A stretch of DNA of 64,000 nt. It comes from CAVXFB01 sp963760935. GTDB taxonomy: Bacteria > Planctomycetota > Planctomycetia > Pirellulales > Thermoguttaceae. Numbering within the stretch: the stretch's first letter is position 1; every line of letters begins with the position of its first letter. Below are positions 17,417 through 26,061 of the stretch, piece by piece. The position numbers and the translations under genes are program-made. The stretch spans positions 62,001-126,000 of the forward strand of contig CAVXFB010000002.1 of NCBI GenBank assembly GCA_963760935.1. The letters run 5' to 3'. The notes beneath the pieces were generated by a model, which had not been told where the DNA came from, made no database searches, and saw only the letters and a program-made list of their open reading frames with translations.

Positions 17417-17878
17417 ATGAGACAAGACTTCGCTGTCCGCTGTCCGCTTCCTAGATATCGCGCCGCAGAATCGCTTCGGCGGCAATTGATCGAGTACATG
17501 CTTTCGAACGGGCTTCATGAAGGCGATCCTTTCATGTCGGATCGCCAACTCATGGAGGCCGTCGGGCGGAGTCGTACGGCCGTGCGGCGAGCACTCGAAC
17601 AACTGAAACGTGAAGGATGGATTGAACGGCGCGGCGGCGTCGGCACGTTTGTCGGTCCACGAATCGACATGCTCGGGTTTCAGCACGTGGCGTGTCTGCA
17701 AGGCGGAAAGCGGCTCGTTCGCCTGGCGGCCGTCGCTGCCGGATTGGGGCGGCTGCGGCATGACTGGTACAGCGGAGCGATGCTGCAAGGCATCGACGAA
17801 GCCTCGGACGAAGAATGCATCACCGTGGAGTTGCTGGGCGATCATCACACCAAGCCAGGCGTCTTGCGCGCCGGCTAA
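17417..17878 (+). CDS. GntR-type transcriptional regulator, DNA-binding part (frameshifted)
   Basis: The N-terminus has a GntR winged helix: YRAAESLRRQLIEYML, then SDRQLMEAVGRSRTAVRRALEQLKREGWIERRGGVGTFVG (about 38-78). The regulator continues in a second frame (PDAFVCLGPPMAHISVIG, GIPCILAG at about 17880-17990) and then returns to this one at 18002. The C-terminal part is a periplasmic-binding-protein-like sensor, as in AraR-type GntR/LacI hybrids that respond to sugars. The total 17417-18577 is a multiple of three, so the two shifts cancel. It is coupled to the oxidoreductase that follows, which it probably controls. Confidence 0.8.
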   Translation: MRQDFAVRCPLPRYRAAESLRRQLIEYMLSNGLHEGDPFMSDRQLMEAVGRSRTAVRRALEQLKREGWIERRGGVGTFVGPRIDMLGFQHVACLQGGKRLVRLAAVAAGLGRLRHDWYSGAMLQGIDEASDEECITVELLGDHHTKPGVLRAG

Positions 17879-18001
17879 TGCATGGCCGTCCAGACGCGTT
17901 TGTTTGCCTGGGCCCGCCAATGGCTCACATTTCGGTGATTGGCGAAGCTGGCCGACTAGGCATTCCTTGTATCTTGGCGGGCATCCGCGCTAGAGCTTCG
18001 A

Positions 18002-18577
18002 TTGCCCAACGTGTACGAAGACAGTGTGGCCGCGGCCGCAATCGCCGTCACGCATCTGGCCGAGGCGGGTCACCGCCGGATTGGATTTGTTCAGGTGACC
18101 AGTGTCGGCTGGTGGACGTTTGATCGTCACGAAGGCTATCTGCGTGGCTTGGTGCAGTGCGGAATCGAAGCGGACGAGGGTCTGGTGTTGTGGCTGCCTC
18201 CGGAACCCACGGTAGAAGGCTTTGAAGCTCTACGAAGCTATCTCGTCCGACAACGTCCCACGGCGGTGTTGTTCGGCTGCTGCTGGGTAGCGGCCTACCT
18301 TCAACGGCTGGTTGCGACAGGCGACTTGCGGGTTCCAGACGACCTGTCGACAGTCACCTTCGATCAACATCCCGAAGTGAAGCAATGGTGGGGCGGGGCG
18401 TGTCCTGCAACAGTCGAGTTGCCGCTACATCAAATCGGCCGTACTGTAGCCGCCATGGCGCGAAAACTTGCTGAAGGGCGCGAAGTGTCCGCCGATACGG
18501 CACTACCCTGCAAATTCACGCGAGGCGAAACGATTCATCGATGTCGTTCCCATAGAAATAGGAGAGTAGCCTTATGA
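18002..18577 (+). CDS. GntR-type regulator, LacI-like sensor domain (after frameshift)
   Basis: The segment NVYEDSVAAAAIAVTHLAEAGHRRIGFVQ is the hallmark of the LacI/GalR effector-binding fold, followed by GYLRGLVQCGIEAD, a D-loop-like AVLFGCCWVAA, and LPLHQIGRTVAAMARKLAEGRE near the end. It completes the regulator begun at 17417, and the TTG at 18002 is not a true start. The stop TGA overlaps the ATG of the next gene (ATGA), which points to translational coupling. Confidence 0.8.
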   Translation: MPNVYEDSVAAAAIAVTHLAEAGHRRIGFVQVTSVGWWTFDRHEGYLRGLVQCGIEADEGLVLWLPPEPTVEGFEALRSYLVRQRPTAVLFGCCWVAAYLQRLVATGDLRVPDDLSTVTFDQHPEVKQWWGGACPATVELPLHQIGRTVAAMARKLAEGREVSADTALPCKFTRGETIHRCRSHRNRRVAL

Positions 18578-19776
18578 GTACCACTCGCCGCTCGTTCATG
18601 CGTTCTTTGGGCCTCAGCTCCATTGGCACCGTTGCGATGGGTGGAGCCCTGAAGCGGGCCGCGGCGCAAACCGGCCTGGACGAAAAGATTTATGGTGCGC
18701 ACGGCAACGCCACCACCGCGAGGCCCGAAGGAGTCTGGCAGTCTGTTTCCGATCGCAAGATCCGCATCGGCATCGCGGGCGGCGGTTTTGGCTTGGCATT
18801 CGCGTTTGACAAGCATCCCAACGCCACGGTCACAGCCGTTACTGACCTGATTCCGGGGCGTCGTCAGGCGTTGGCAAAAACATTTCGTTGTGACACCGTC
18901 TATCCGTCCCTGGAAGAAATGGTCAAGGACGACACGATTGAGGCGATCTTTGTGGCCACTGACGCTCCCGGGCATGCCCAGCACTGCATCGACGTGCTGA
19001 AACACGGCAAGTATGTGGCTTCCGCCGTGCCTGCCGTGTGGGGATCGATGGAAGACGCCTACAGACTCCTGGAAACGGTCAAATCGTGTGGGGTGGAGAA
19101 GTACATGATGTTCGAGACATCGGCCTTCCACGAGGACTGCTACGCGATGCGGCAGATCTACCGTGCGGGCGGCTTCGGCAAATTGATCTATACCGAGGGT
19201 GAGTATTATCACTATATGCCCAAGCCGCTCCACTCATATAAAGGTTGGCGCACTGGCTTGCCGCCACAATGGTATCCCACACATGCCGCCGGGTACTACG
19301 TCTGCGTGACCGACGGCAGCTTCACGGAAGTGTCTTGCATGGGCATGCCGAGCGTTATCGAGCATCTACAAGCCGCCAACAATCGCTACAAGAATCCGTT
19401 CGGCTCCGAGATCGCATTGTTCAGGACAAGCGAGGGCGGGATGGCACGCATGGCCATGAGCTGGGACGTATTCGTTGCTCCTAGCGAAATCGGCCGTGTA
19501 CGCGGTGAGCGCGGCACGATGACTGAAATGGCATACAAGGGAATGGAGAATAGACTGCCGAAGCTTGGTCGTCCGCCCTTGCCGCCGGACCTCGAACCGG
19601 GCGGCCATGGCAGATCGCACGGCCCCTTGGTGAACGAGTTCGTCACGGCGATGCTCGAAGCTCGCAAGCCGATTGTCGATATCTGCGCCGCGCTGAATAT
19701 GACGGTTTCCGGCATCGTCGCCCATCAATCGGCGTTGAAGGACGGCGAACTTCTGAAGATACCGCAATTCGCCTAA
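18574..19776 (+). CDS. Tat-exported Gfo/Idh/MocA-family oxidoreductase
   Basis: This is an NAD(P)-dependent oxidoreductase that probably acts on a sugar or cyclitol derivative outside the cytoplasm. Residues 1-31 are a Tat signal (TTRRSFMRSLGLSSIGTVAMGGAL). The Rossmann motif GIAGGGFG lies near 65-72. The family EKP position is AVPAVWGS, and a long C-terminal alpha/beta domain follows. Such secreted members are abundant in Planctomycetes. GGAG lies 9 bases before the ATG. The gene overlaps the regulator stop, so regulator and enzyme form one unit. The substrate cannot be read from the sequence. Confidence 0.88.
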   Translation: MSTTRRSFMRSLGLSSIGTVAMGGALKRAAAQTGLDEKIYGAHGNATTARPEGVWQSVSDRKIRIGIAGGGFGLAFAFDKHPNATVTAVTDLIPGRRQALAKTFRCDTVYPSLEEMVKDDTIEAIFVATDAPGHAQHCIDVLKHGKYVASAVPAVWGSMEDAYRLLETVKSCGVEKYMMFETSAFHEDCYAMRQIYRAGGFGKLIYTEGEYYHYMPKPLHSYKGWRTGLPPQWYPTHAAGYYVCVTDGSFTEVSCMGMPSVIEHLQAANNRYKNPFGSEIALFRTSEGGMARMAMSWDVFVAPSEIGRVRGERGTMTEMAYKGMENRLPKLGRPPLPPDLEPGGHGRSHGPLVNEFVTAMLEARKPIVDICAALNMTVSGIVAHQSALKDGELLKIPQFA

Positions 19777-19787
19777 TTGTCGACGTC

Positions 19788-19838
19788 CGGAATTCCCGGA
19801 ATCCCGAATTCCTCCGAGGAGGAATTCCGGGAATTCCG
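19788..19838. terminator. Large GGAATTCC-rich hairpin after the oxidoreductase
   Basis: CGGAATTCCCGGA...AATTCCTCC pairs with GGAGGAATTCCGGGAATTCCG, with a 6-base bulge in the left arm. It starts 12 bases after the stop and sits between converging genes, so it may end transcription both ways. No U-run is present. Confidence 0.5.
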
Positions 19839-19847
19839 CGATTCTTG

Positions 19848-19880
19848 ACGAGGGAAGGCGACTGTGGATTGGGTATTATG
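19848..19880. repeat. TTGACGAGGGAAG repeat, copy 1
   Basis: About 31 bases beginning TTGACGAGGGAAG and ending GTGGATTGGGT recur almost unchanged at 22113-22143, next to the ISAs1 remnant. Confidence 0.7.
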
Positions 19881-19914
19881 ATTCTCCGTAATTCTCGGAA
19901 TTCGACACTCCAGA

Positions 19915-20763
19915 TCAGAAAACCCCGTCGGCTCGGTCATAGCCCCAGTCTATCGGGGGAATAATCCTCCACGACACGTTGGGGAGATCGAATCCCTCGT
20001 ACGGCAGATCAAGGCTGCGGAGCAATTGCTCGCGTTCGGCTGAAGGGAGGTCTTTTTCCGCCAGAATTGCGTGGTGAAGTTCCTTTAAGTTTCCTTCAAA
20101 CTCGTGCTTTTCGAGCTTGCCGTTCTCGTCGAGGTACCGAATATGGGCCTTGAACTTGTCCTTCCCGAGGTTCTGAATCGTCATCGAATCGAAGGTTTCC
20201 TTACTCGTCTCTTTCTCGCTGGACTTGGCTTCCGGGCTCATCCTCTGCGCCATTCGCCCACGTAGCATGCGTCCCATGCCCATCGGCATGTTGCCTTGCA
20301 TCATGCCACGGGGCATGTTCCCTATGGGAGGTCCGGCACACGTCAGATCGTGACTGCCGAGGGTCACCTTGATCTGTTCCGGTTTGTCGCTGCGAAGGAT
20401 GGTCAGCGTGACCTCGTGCCCAGCCTTGTCACTGCGGACGAGCCCCAGCAACTGCCGCGGCGCAAACAACTTCTGGTCACCGTAGGACATGAGGATGTCG
20501 TGTGGTTTAATGCCCGCTTTCTCTGCGGGGGAATCGGCGGCAACGGCCACGACCAGCACGCCTTGTCCCTGGTGGAACGTTTCGGGCAGGTGTTGGACGA
20601 GACTAGGATCGACAGCTTCGATCCCAACGCCCAAGTATGCCTGATGCACCACGTGCTCCGTTTTCGCCATTCCGCCTTGCTCCGCAGCGAACAGCCGCGA
20701 GGCACCGATCCACAACACACTCACAAGCGACACCGCTAGCGCGGTCTTCCAAACCGACAACAT
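19915..20763 (-). CDS. Secreted or periplasmic PDZ-domain protein
   Basis: Residues 1-27 form a signal peptide (TALAVSLVSVLWIGASRLFAA). One PDZ domain spans about 42-135: YLGVGIEAVD, then GVLVVAVAADSPAEKAGIKPHDILMSYGDQKL and VTLTILRSDKPEQIKVTLG. A Met/Gly-rich linker (about 145-175) and a charged C-terminal domain of unknown type follow. There is no protease domain, so it may bind peptides or act as an adaptor. It is next to the membrane gene upstream on the same strand. A ribosome binding site (AAGGAAAA) lies just before the start. Confidence 0.75.
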   Translation of the reverse strand: MLSVWKTALAVSLVSVLWIGASRLFAAEQGGMAKTEHVVHQAYLGVGIEAVDPSLVQHLPETFHQGQGVLVVAVAADSPAEKAGIKPHDILMSYGDQKLFAPRQLLGLVRSDKAGHEVTLTILRSDKPEQIKVTLGSHDLTCAGPPIGNMPRGMMQGNMPMGMGRMLRGRMAQRMSPEAKSSEKETSKETFDSMTIQNLGKDKFKAHIRYLDENGKLEKHEFEGNLKELHHAILAEKDLPSAEREQLLRSLDLPYEGFDLPNVSWRIIPPIDWGYDRADGVF

Positions 20764-20814
20764 GACATTTTCCTTTATAGAAGGGTTGTTTTACGCACCG
20801 ACGAACCGTTTCGA

Positions 20815-21540
20815 TCAATGGTGGCCTAACGCAATCCATATTCTGCCGTTCGTTGCCGCGCCATTGAGTAAGATCGAGAATCCGAGCACGAGCAGAGCAA
20901 CCAGCGACACAATGATCATATTGTGGCCGAGCACGCCCAAGATTCCCAGAATCACAACTCCTATTCCAATCAATACTTGAGCCCCAGCGGCCGCTAGTGC
21001 CGCCTCGTGGGCCACCTGGCGAAAGGCTTCGCTCTTCCCGGTGATCACACATTCGACGTGACACAACTTCGCCCTCAGACAACTGCTACACGTCAACGAT
21101 GCACCAAAGACAATGATCGCGGCGGGCACCAGAATTGGGGCTGCCACGCCAAGCAGGGCCAAGAGTCCCAATACCACCCCCACGGCGCCGGCTAGCAACT
21201 CGCCGCTCAATCCTCCCATGAGTTGCGGAGGATGGCATGCTTCGTCGGCCGTGCATAGAACCATCCTCGCGCAACGCACCATGAGCGAGCATCCTTCATC
21301 CAAAAGTGCTACGCCGACAATGATTGTCAGAATGGCGAGCATATACGGATTTTGGATCCCCGCTAGGCCGAGAATCGCCAGGATGACGGTTGCCGCGCCG
21401 GCGATGGGCTCGACAAAAGAGCTGCCCATGCCCCGGCACACCTGCCTTTCGGACTTGCCGGACTGACACGGCGTTGCACCGGCCTCTTCGCATGTCGCTG
21501 AGATTTGCGTTTCACCACGTTCTGGTTCTGCGGTAGACAT
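20815..21540 (-). CDS. Polytopic membrane protein with three repeated hairpins and cysteine clusters
   Basis: I do not recognise a named family. After about 45 soluble residues come three similar membrane units of the type GA..V(I/L)(L)(A/G)(I/L)LG(L)xG....(L)..(I)..(V)G.(A/S)L. They run at about 48-85, 112-150 and 185-230. The loops between them are cysteine-rich (CSLMVRCARMVLC, then CSSCLRAKLCHVEC), which suggests metal or redox chemistry. The start at 21540 has GGGAGGG 9 bases upstream; an ATG 60 bases further up is less likely. It lies upstream of the PDZ gene on the same strand, so both may act in the envelope. Confidence 0.65.
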   Translation of the reverse strand: MSTAEPERGETQISATCEEAGATPCQSGKSERQVCRGMGSSFVEPIAGAATVILAILGLAGIQNPYMLAILTIIVGVALLDEGCSLMVRCARMVLCTADEACHPPQLMGGLSGELLAGAVGVVLGLLALLGVAAPILVPAAIIVFGASLTCSSCLRAKLCHVECVITGKSEAFRQVAHEAALAAAGAQVLIGIGVVILGILGVLGHNMIIVSLVALLVLGFSILLNGAATNGRIWIALGHH

Positions 21541-21866
21541 AGAAAATCCCTCCCGTAACATTGAAGATTCTTTGGCCGAGCCTGCGGCCATGGTCTCCAA
21601 CGAGTTGATTGCCTCGTCCTATTCGCCGCGACATCGGGCTGAAATCGACAACGCGCCGAATCTTATCTCCTGGAGGCATCGAAAAGAAGTCGGGAGAACC
21701 TCGAAACGTTATTGCTATATTCGTCTAACCCAGGTAGCGGGCATCTGGTGGAGGGCGTCACTTGGTGCGCAGGGCTATCGCACTAGTTTAGGTACATTGG
21801 GCTACGCTGGTCGGCGCATTTGCGGGTAGACTCCTTCGAGGACCACGAGTTCACGGAGGAATTCCC
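21541..21866. other. Gap upstream of the membrane protein gene
   Basis: No gene or RNA is supported here. It should contain the promoter for the leftward gene pair. Confidence 0.4.
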
Positions 21867-22094
21867 ATGTGCGAGGATGCCGACTCCAACCCCGAGCCGG
21901 CTCGGATTTTTATCGTTCAATTTTTTGAGGACATGCCCGATCCGCGGGCGGGTCCCAACGCCGTTCACAAACTGATCGACATCATCGTGATTGCTGTGTG
22001 TGCGGTTATCGCTGGTTGCGAAGCGTGTACCCAGATGGCCGGGCGAATAAAGGGGACATCACTGATTTATTCCCAGACGATAAAGAGGGAATAA
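21867..22094 (+). pseudogene. ISAs1-family transposase remnant, N-terminal fragment
   Basis: The fragment has the N-terminal signature of ISAs1-type DDE transposases: FFEDMPDPRAG, then HKLIDIIVIAVCAVIAGCE. After about residue 55 the sequence departs into unrelated repeat DNA, so the DDE catalytic domain is missing. It is a dead fragment. The GGGGACA and TTGACGAGGGAAG repeats follow directly, so the break lies at repeat DNA. Confidence 0.75.
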
Positions 22095-22112
22095 GGGAGA
22101 CAGGCGCGCTTA

Positions 22113-22143
22113 TTGACGAGGGAAGACGAATGTGGATTGGGTC
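22113..22143. repeat. TTGACGAGGGAAG repeat, copy 2
   Basis: Nearly the same 31 bases as at 19848, differing at about two positions. This copy abuts the transposase remnant. Confidence 0.7.
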
Positions 22144-22181
22144 AATCGCCGGTGCCGTCGAGCGAGCGAGCGCTGCCCGGC

Positions 22182-23114
22182 TCAACGACCGACCTTGAAC
22201 TCGGTGAAGGACAGCGAGCCGCTGGCCGCCTTGACCACGTCAATCTCGAACCGGTCGAGTTCGCCCATTTGGCTCATCTCGTCCGATACGACCGTCTGAC
22301 TGTTGATCGACACCGTGACGAGCCCGTTGTCCCGATCGATCCGCAGAATTCCGGTTGGCTGACTGACGGCAAGTTCGCCGGCCGCGCCGTCCGGCAGCCT
22401 GATGCTGTGATAATACTTCTTCGCAAACAACGACGATCCGACCAGATCGAGCCGAGCCGTGTCGTTTCCGTAACGAATCACCCACTGGATGACGTACTTC
22501 GCGCCCTGACTGTCGACGAAAACAACCCGGCTGCCGACCGGCTCTCTCCACCAGCCCATCAGGCCGCGCGTAACCTCAGCCATCGCGGCCGAATAGCGAC
22601 ATTCAAAGCAGAAATGGTTGGGAAGCCGCAGCGTCCGGCCGACGGCGTGCGTTCCATCAACGTACGATACCAACCATTTGCGACGATCCAGCCCGGTCTT
22701 TACCGCCGTGCCTTGCCCCCAATCCGTCGCCGCTCCTTCTCGATAACGCGCGAAATTCTCGTAGAACAAGATCGGTCCGACAGGAATCGACCACGGCAGA
22801 CCGCCACCCTTCGTACTCAGTGCAGGTTGGTGTGCGTCTTGTGAGGGCGCAATAGACAATAGCGTCGCACCGCTCGGCGGCGCAATTTCCTTTCGCGCCT
22901 CCATCGCAATGAACGATGGGCTGCTCGGCGCCACAGCGGTCGGAACGGCTTGAACCGCGCTGCCTTCGCCGGTCTGCGCCGCTGGGCGAGAAGTTCGCAT
23001 CGCCGGATTCGTCACCCACCATAGAATGAGTCCGCCCGCCAGCGTCGCGATGGTGCTTTCCAGCACCCGCAGCATGGTGCGCTGCCGCCGCAAAGCTCTA
23101 GCCCGCCCCGCCAT
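22182..23114 (-). CDS. Membrane-anchored hypothetical protein with a jelly-roll-like C-terminus
   Basis: I do not recognise a named family. A membrane anchor lies at about 16-38 (LESTIATLAGGLILWWV), a Pro/Ala-rich linker runs to about 95, and the rest looks beta-rich. Its pattern (ILFYENFARYREG...LRLPNHFCFECRYS...GILRIDRDNGLVTVSINSQ...FTEFKVG) resembles LamG/concanavalin-like domains of Planctomycetes. GGAG stands 7 bases before the ATG at 23114; a longer frame to 23165 has no such site. It may bind glycans outside the cell. Confidence 0.7.
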   Translation of the reverse strand: MAGRARALRRQRTMLRVLESTIATLAGGLILWWVTNPAMRTSRPAAQTGEGSAVQAVPTAVAPSSPSFIAMEARKEIAPPSGATLLSIAPSQDAHQPALSTKGGGLPWSIPVGPILFYENFARYREGAATDWGQGTAVKTGLDRRKWLVSYVDGTHAVGRTLRLPNHFCFECRYSAAMAEVTRGLMGWWREPVGSRVVFVDSQGAKYVIQWVIRYGNDTARLDLVGSSLFAKKYYHSIRLPDGAAGELAVSQPTGILRIDRDNGLVTVSINSQTVVSDEMSQMGELDRFEIDVVKAASGSLSFTEFKVGR

Positions 23115-23473
23115 CTGCACTCCGTCTTCCGCCTTCGCAGGTCTATGCCGCGCTCGACATCGCAAACGTGTTATGACGCGATTTCACTTGTGGTGTGCGC
23201 GTCTCGCCTGCACTGGCCGGGCAGGCAACCGGCAGCCACGCCCATCCGGCAATAACGATGGTAGCGGTCAAAACATGTTCCGCCCGTTATGCATAACGAT
23301 CCGTTCTGCTAGCATCGGCGACAGCAGCCGCTATTCCTAACGCCGACACTACGTCGCCGCAATTTTGCTCCGCCCGCGTGTCGGATTAGAAGAGATTTTT
23401 TGAAGAAAGGCATGACGTCAAGAAAACAACCTTGCCCGTAGAAAGCAGGCCTGGAAGCGCCCTTCAGTAAACG

Positions 23474-23495
23474 GCTGCCCGCTTCAGCGGGCAGC
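23474..23495. repeat. Perfect 9 bp hairpin GCTGCCCGC/GCGGGCAGC
   Basis: A 9 bp stem with a TTCA loop and no U-run. It may be a REP-like unit or an end structure. Confidence 0.6.
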
Positions 23496-23681
23496 GCGGC
23501 CGCGATCCGGCCACGCGGGCCATTTTAGGCCCTTCTCGGACGTCGCCCAATTGGCCATTTCCCGCAACAATTGGCAGTCTTTCCGCAGCCGTCCGGATAT
23601 AACAGGACGGTGCAGTTCTCCCATCCCAAAGCCCTGGCAGAATGAGATCACGCCGAGTAAACTGCATCACTCGCAAGCAGC

Positions 23682-23715
23682 CTAACCACTAGCCACTGGC
23701 CACTAACCACTCGCC
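23682..23715. repeat. CCACT(A/G)(A/G)CCA tandem tract before purQ
   Basis: Short units such as CCACTAGCCACTGGCCACT repeat in tandem. The same units recur at 24486-24505 after purQ and, inverted, at 32711-32753 after parB. Confidence 0.7.
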
Positions 23716-23720
23716 CCTCA

Positions 23721-24470
23721 ATGCCCCGACCCAACGTCCTTATACTCCGCGCCCCCGGCACAAATTGCGACGCTGAAACCGCGTTTACGTTCGACCGGGC
23801 AGGTGCGAAGGCCGAAACCCTGCATATCAACCGCCTGCTGGAAAAGCCAGCCCTCTTCCAGCAGTTCCAAATCCTTTGCATCCCCGGCGGCTTCAGCTAC
23901 GGCGACGACCTCGGCGCCGGCCGCATCCTCGGCAATCAGATTCAACACCACCTGGCTGAGGAATTGATCCGCTTCAAGGCCGACGGCAAGCTCATCCTCG
24001 GCATCTGCAACGGTTTCCAGGTTCTGATGAAGTCGCCGGTCTTGCTCGATCACGACAACGAAAGAGGCCCGGCCGCCACATTGACGCTCAACGATTGCGG
24101 CCGCTATCAAGACCGCTGGGTACGCCTGGAAACGCATGGATCAAAATGCGTCTTTCTCGGTGGCATCGAACGCATGTACCTGCCAGTCGCCCACGCCGAG
24201 GGCAAGTTCATTACCCGCGATGACGAGATGTTGCGACAATTAGACGCCGCCGACCAACTCGTCTTGCGTTACGTCCACGAAGACAATCCCAACGGCGCGA
24301 TGGCCGACGTCGCCGGCGTCTGTGACGCTACCGGCCGTGTCTTAGGCCTGATGCCGCACCCGGAACGCTACATCGATCCAACTCAGCACCCTCGCTGGAC
24401 CCGTGGCGAAGCCGGCCCGGTGGGCGACGGCCTGAAGGTTTTCGAGAACGCGGTCGCATATTTTGCGTAG
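23721..24470 (+). CDS. purQ: Phosphoribosylformylglycinamidine synthase, glutaminase subunit
   Basis: PurQ releases ammonia from glutamine for PurL. The class I amidotransferase triad is visible: C96 in GICNGFQV, H213 and E215 in LMPHPERYIDP. The oxyanion region is IPGGFSYGDDLGAGRI. At 249 residues it has normal length for stand-alone PurQ of the larger type. purL lies 7 kb upstream on the same strand, so the two are not in one operon. PurS is fused to PurL, which explains why no purS gene is seen here. Confidence 0.93.
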   Translation: MPRPNVLILRAPGTNCDAETAFTFDRAGAKAETLHINRLLEKPALFQQFQILCIPGGFSYGDDLGAGRILGNQIQHHLAEELIRFKADGKLILGICNGFQVLMKSPVLLDHDNERGPAATLTLNDCGRYQDRWVRLETHGSKCVFLGGIERMYLPVAHAEGKFITRDDEMLRQLDAADQLVLRYVHEDNPNGAMADVAGVCDATGRVLGLMPHPERYIDPTQHPRWTRGEAGPVGDGLKVFENAVAYFA

Positions 24471-24575
24471 ACGCGCCACGATTGGCTAACCACTGACCAC
24501 TCCCACCCCCATTAAGATCGGTACTCACCGCCGCCGGCGCCCCCTACAATTCAGTGGTTCGATAGGAGGTGCGCA

Positions 24576-24782
24576 ATGTACGACGAACCGAGGCTTTCCG
24601 AGGCCGAGTGGCACCTAATCGTGGAACTGCTGGAGCGCGAGCGCGGCGAATTGCCGGTCGAGATCCATCACTGCCAAAACGATCGCATCCGTACGCAGTT
24701 GCATCACCGGGCAGAGTTAGTGCAGGGACTACTCGACCGCCTAAGGACGCCGGTGGCGGCGGAAACCGCTAAAGCACTGTAG
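24576..24782 (+). CDS. Small hypothetical protein (68 residues)
   Basis: The frame has a strong ribosome binding site (GGAGG) 6 bases before the ATG and normal GC-rich codon use. The product is acidic and helical (LSEAEWHLIVELLERERGELP; ELVQGLLDRL) with several histidines. I do not recognise a family. The 3' end overlaps the end of the converging gene by 14 bases. Confidence 0.6.
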   Translation: MYDEPRLSEAEWHLIVELLERERGELPVEIHHCQNDRIRTQLHHRAELVQGLLDRLRTPVAAETAKAL

Positions 24783-25914
24783 TCGCCCACAATACGGCTA
24801 GCGGGCACGCTGTAATCAGAAGCAGCCCTAGCCCCACAAGGTTGCGACGCACCGTGCATTGCCGTTCGAAAAGCCTCCGCGGATTCTCAACCGGTTCGCA
24901 AGCGGGAACTTCGCCAAGCACCGGCACGCCGGCATCCGCCCGCACCTGCCCAATGCTGCCGCAGACCGGACGAATGGAACTGCCAAGGGAGACGAACCCG
25001 ACACCAAAGGCCATTAGCGTCCCAGCAAGAAGCGGCATCCATCCTCCGGGCGATCTCTCCTCAGGCATGAGCGAATCGGCGGTCACGCAGGCGCGCACCA
25101 CGGAATACTGTGGCGCGGGCCCATCAACGGCCGATTGCCGCGCATCGGCCTCGTCGCACTTCCGCCGGCTCGCCTCGACGGCTGCCATCAGTTCGGCCAG
25201 CCGCTGCTTCTCCTGCTCCGTGGGCGGTGATTCATCTGCCTGCGGCTGAGAAACCGTCTGTGCGTCCGGGGCCGCTATCGTCCGCTGTACCCCCGCCATC
25301 TGCTGTTTCACGTCATCCATCTGAGCCGTCACGTCCTGCACCGCCGGGTGTAACGGCGTTCGATCAACCAACAGCTTCGCTCGCTGCTCGGTCAGCGTGG
25401 CCAATCGCCCTTCCAATTCGATCCACACTGGATTATCGACGGTTGCCGCCGTTGTTGCGGGCTGCGACGTCTCTCTGGCACTCTTCGCGGCGGCCATTTG
25501 TTTTCGAAACTCTTCCAGCCATGCCTCATCTTCCTCTAGCTGCTGATGTGCCAGCGCGGCGGCCTCGACCTTAGCAGAACGAACGCCGTCCATTCGACGC
25601 TTCCACTCAATGCGACGGTCCTCGACATACCGCTCGGCCAATGTATTCGCAACGTCCTCCGCTCGGCGGGAATCTGCGCCGGTGTAGCTCAGCGGGATGC
25701 GAACCTCGCTCGCCCCCGCCTTCGCCGCCGGCTCAACAACATAGGCCGTCGCCGTGTACGAGAGCGGCGCGGCCGCCGGCGTCCGGTCCATATTCACGTA
25801 GCGATACGTAATGCCCGCAGTCAATCCAAACGCCAACAGCGCGAACGCGATCGAACGACCACGGCCCGACCAGCCCGCAACGGTCGCCGGCGAACAAGTA
25901 ACGGTTTTCGACAT
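24769..25914 (-). CDS. Wzz/GumC-like membrane protein with a periplasmic coiled coil
   Basis: The protein has the layout of a polysaccharide chain-length determinant: one membrane helix at about 21-42, then a periplasmic domain with a long coiled coil (about 95-265, EAAALAHQQLEEDEAWLEEF, RLAELMAAVEASRRK). Two C-terminal hydrophobic segments follow (LLAGTLMAFGVGFVSLG; LVGLGLLLITACPLAVLWA). The segment before the last helix resembles the tail seen in GumC proteins (ADAGVPVLGEVPA). No tyrosine kinase domain is fused and no capsule genes are adjacent, so the function is inferred from layout only. Confidence 0.6.
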   Translation of the reverse strand: MSKTVTCSPATVAGWSGRGRSIAFALLAFGLTAGITYRYVNMDRTPAAAPLSYTATAYVVEPAAKAGASEVRIPLSYTGADSRRAEDVANTLAERYVEDRRIEWKRRMDGVRSAKVEAAALAHQQLEEDEAWLEEFRKQMAAAKSARETSQPATTAATVDNPVWIELEGRLATLTEQRAKLLVDRTPLHPAVQDVTAQMDDVKQQMAGVQRTIAAPDAQTVSQPQADESPPTEQEKQRLAELMAAVEASRRKCDEADARQSAVDGPAPQYSVVRACVTADSLMPEERSPGGWMPLLAGTLMAFGVGFVSLGSSIRPVCGSIGQVRADAGVPVLGEVPACEPVENPRRLFERQCTVRRNLVGLGLLLITACPLAVLWATTVL

Positions 25915-26061
25915 AACGACCCCCCCAATAGCGCTCAGCGCGCATACGGCTCCCTATCTTCACATCGACCCCCAGGCAGTGGCAGCTTGAGGCACGGAGA
26001 TTGAAAATGGCCCCGGCATGGTACAATGGCTTTGCAGCGTTGCCTGTAGCGGAGGATCGCT

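Larger units (their letters stand above)
23115..23720. other. Repeat-bearing gap upstream of purQ
   Basis: No gene is supported. It contains a perfect GCTGCCCGC-TTCA-GCGGGCAGC hairpin at 23474-23495 and a CCACTAGCCACTGGCCACTAAC-type tandem tract at 23682-23715, ending close to the purQ start. Confidence 0.5.
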
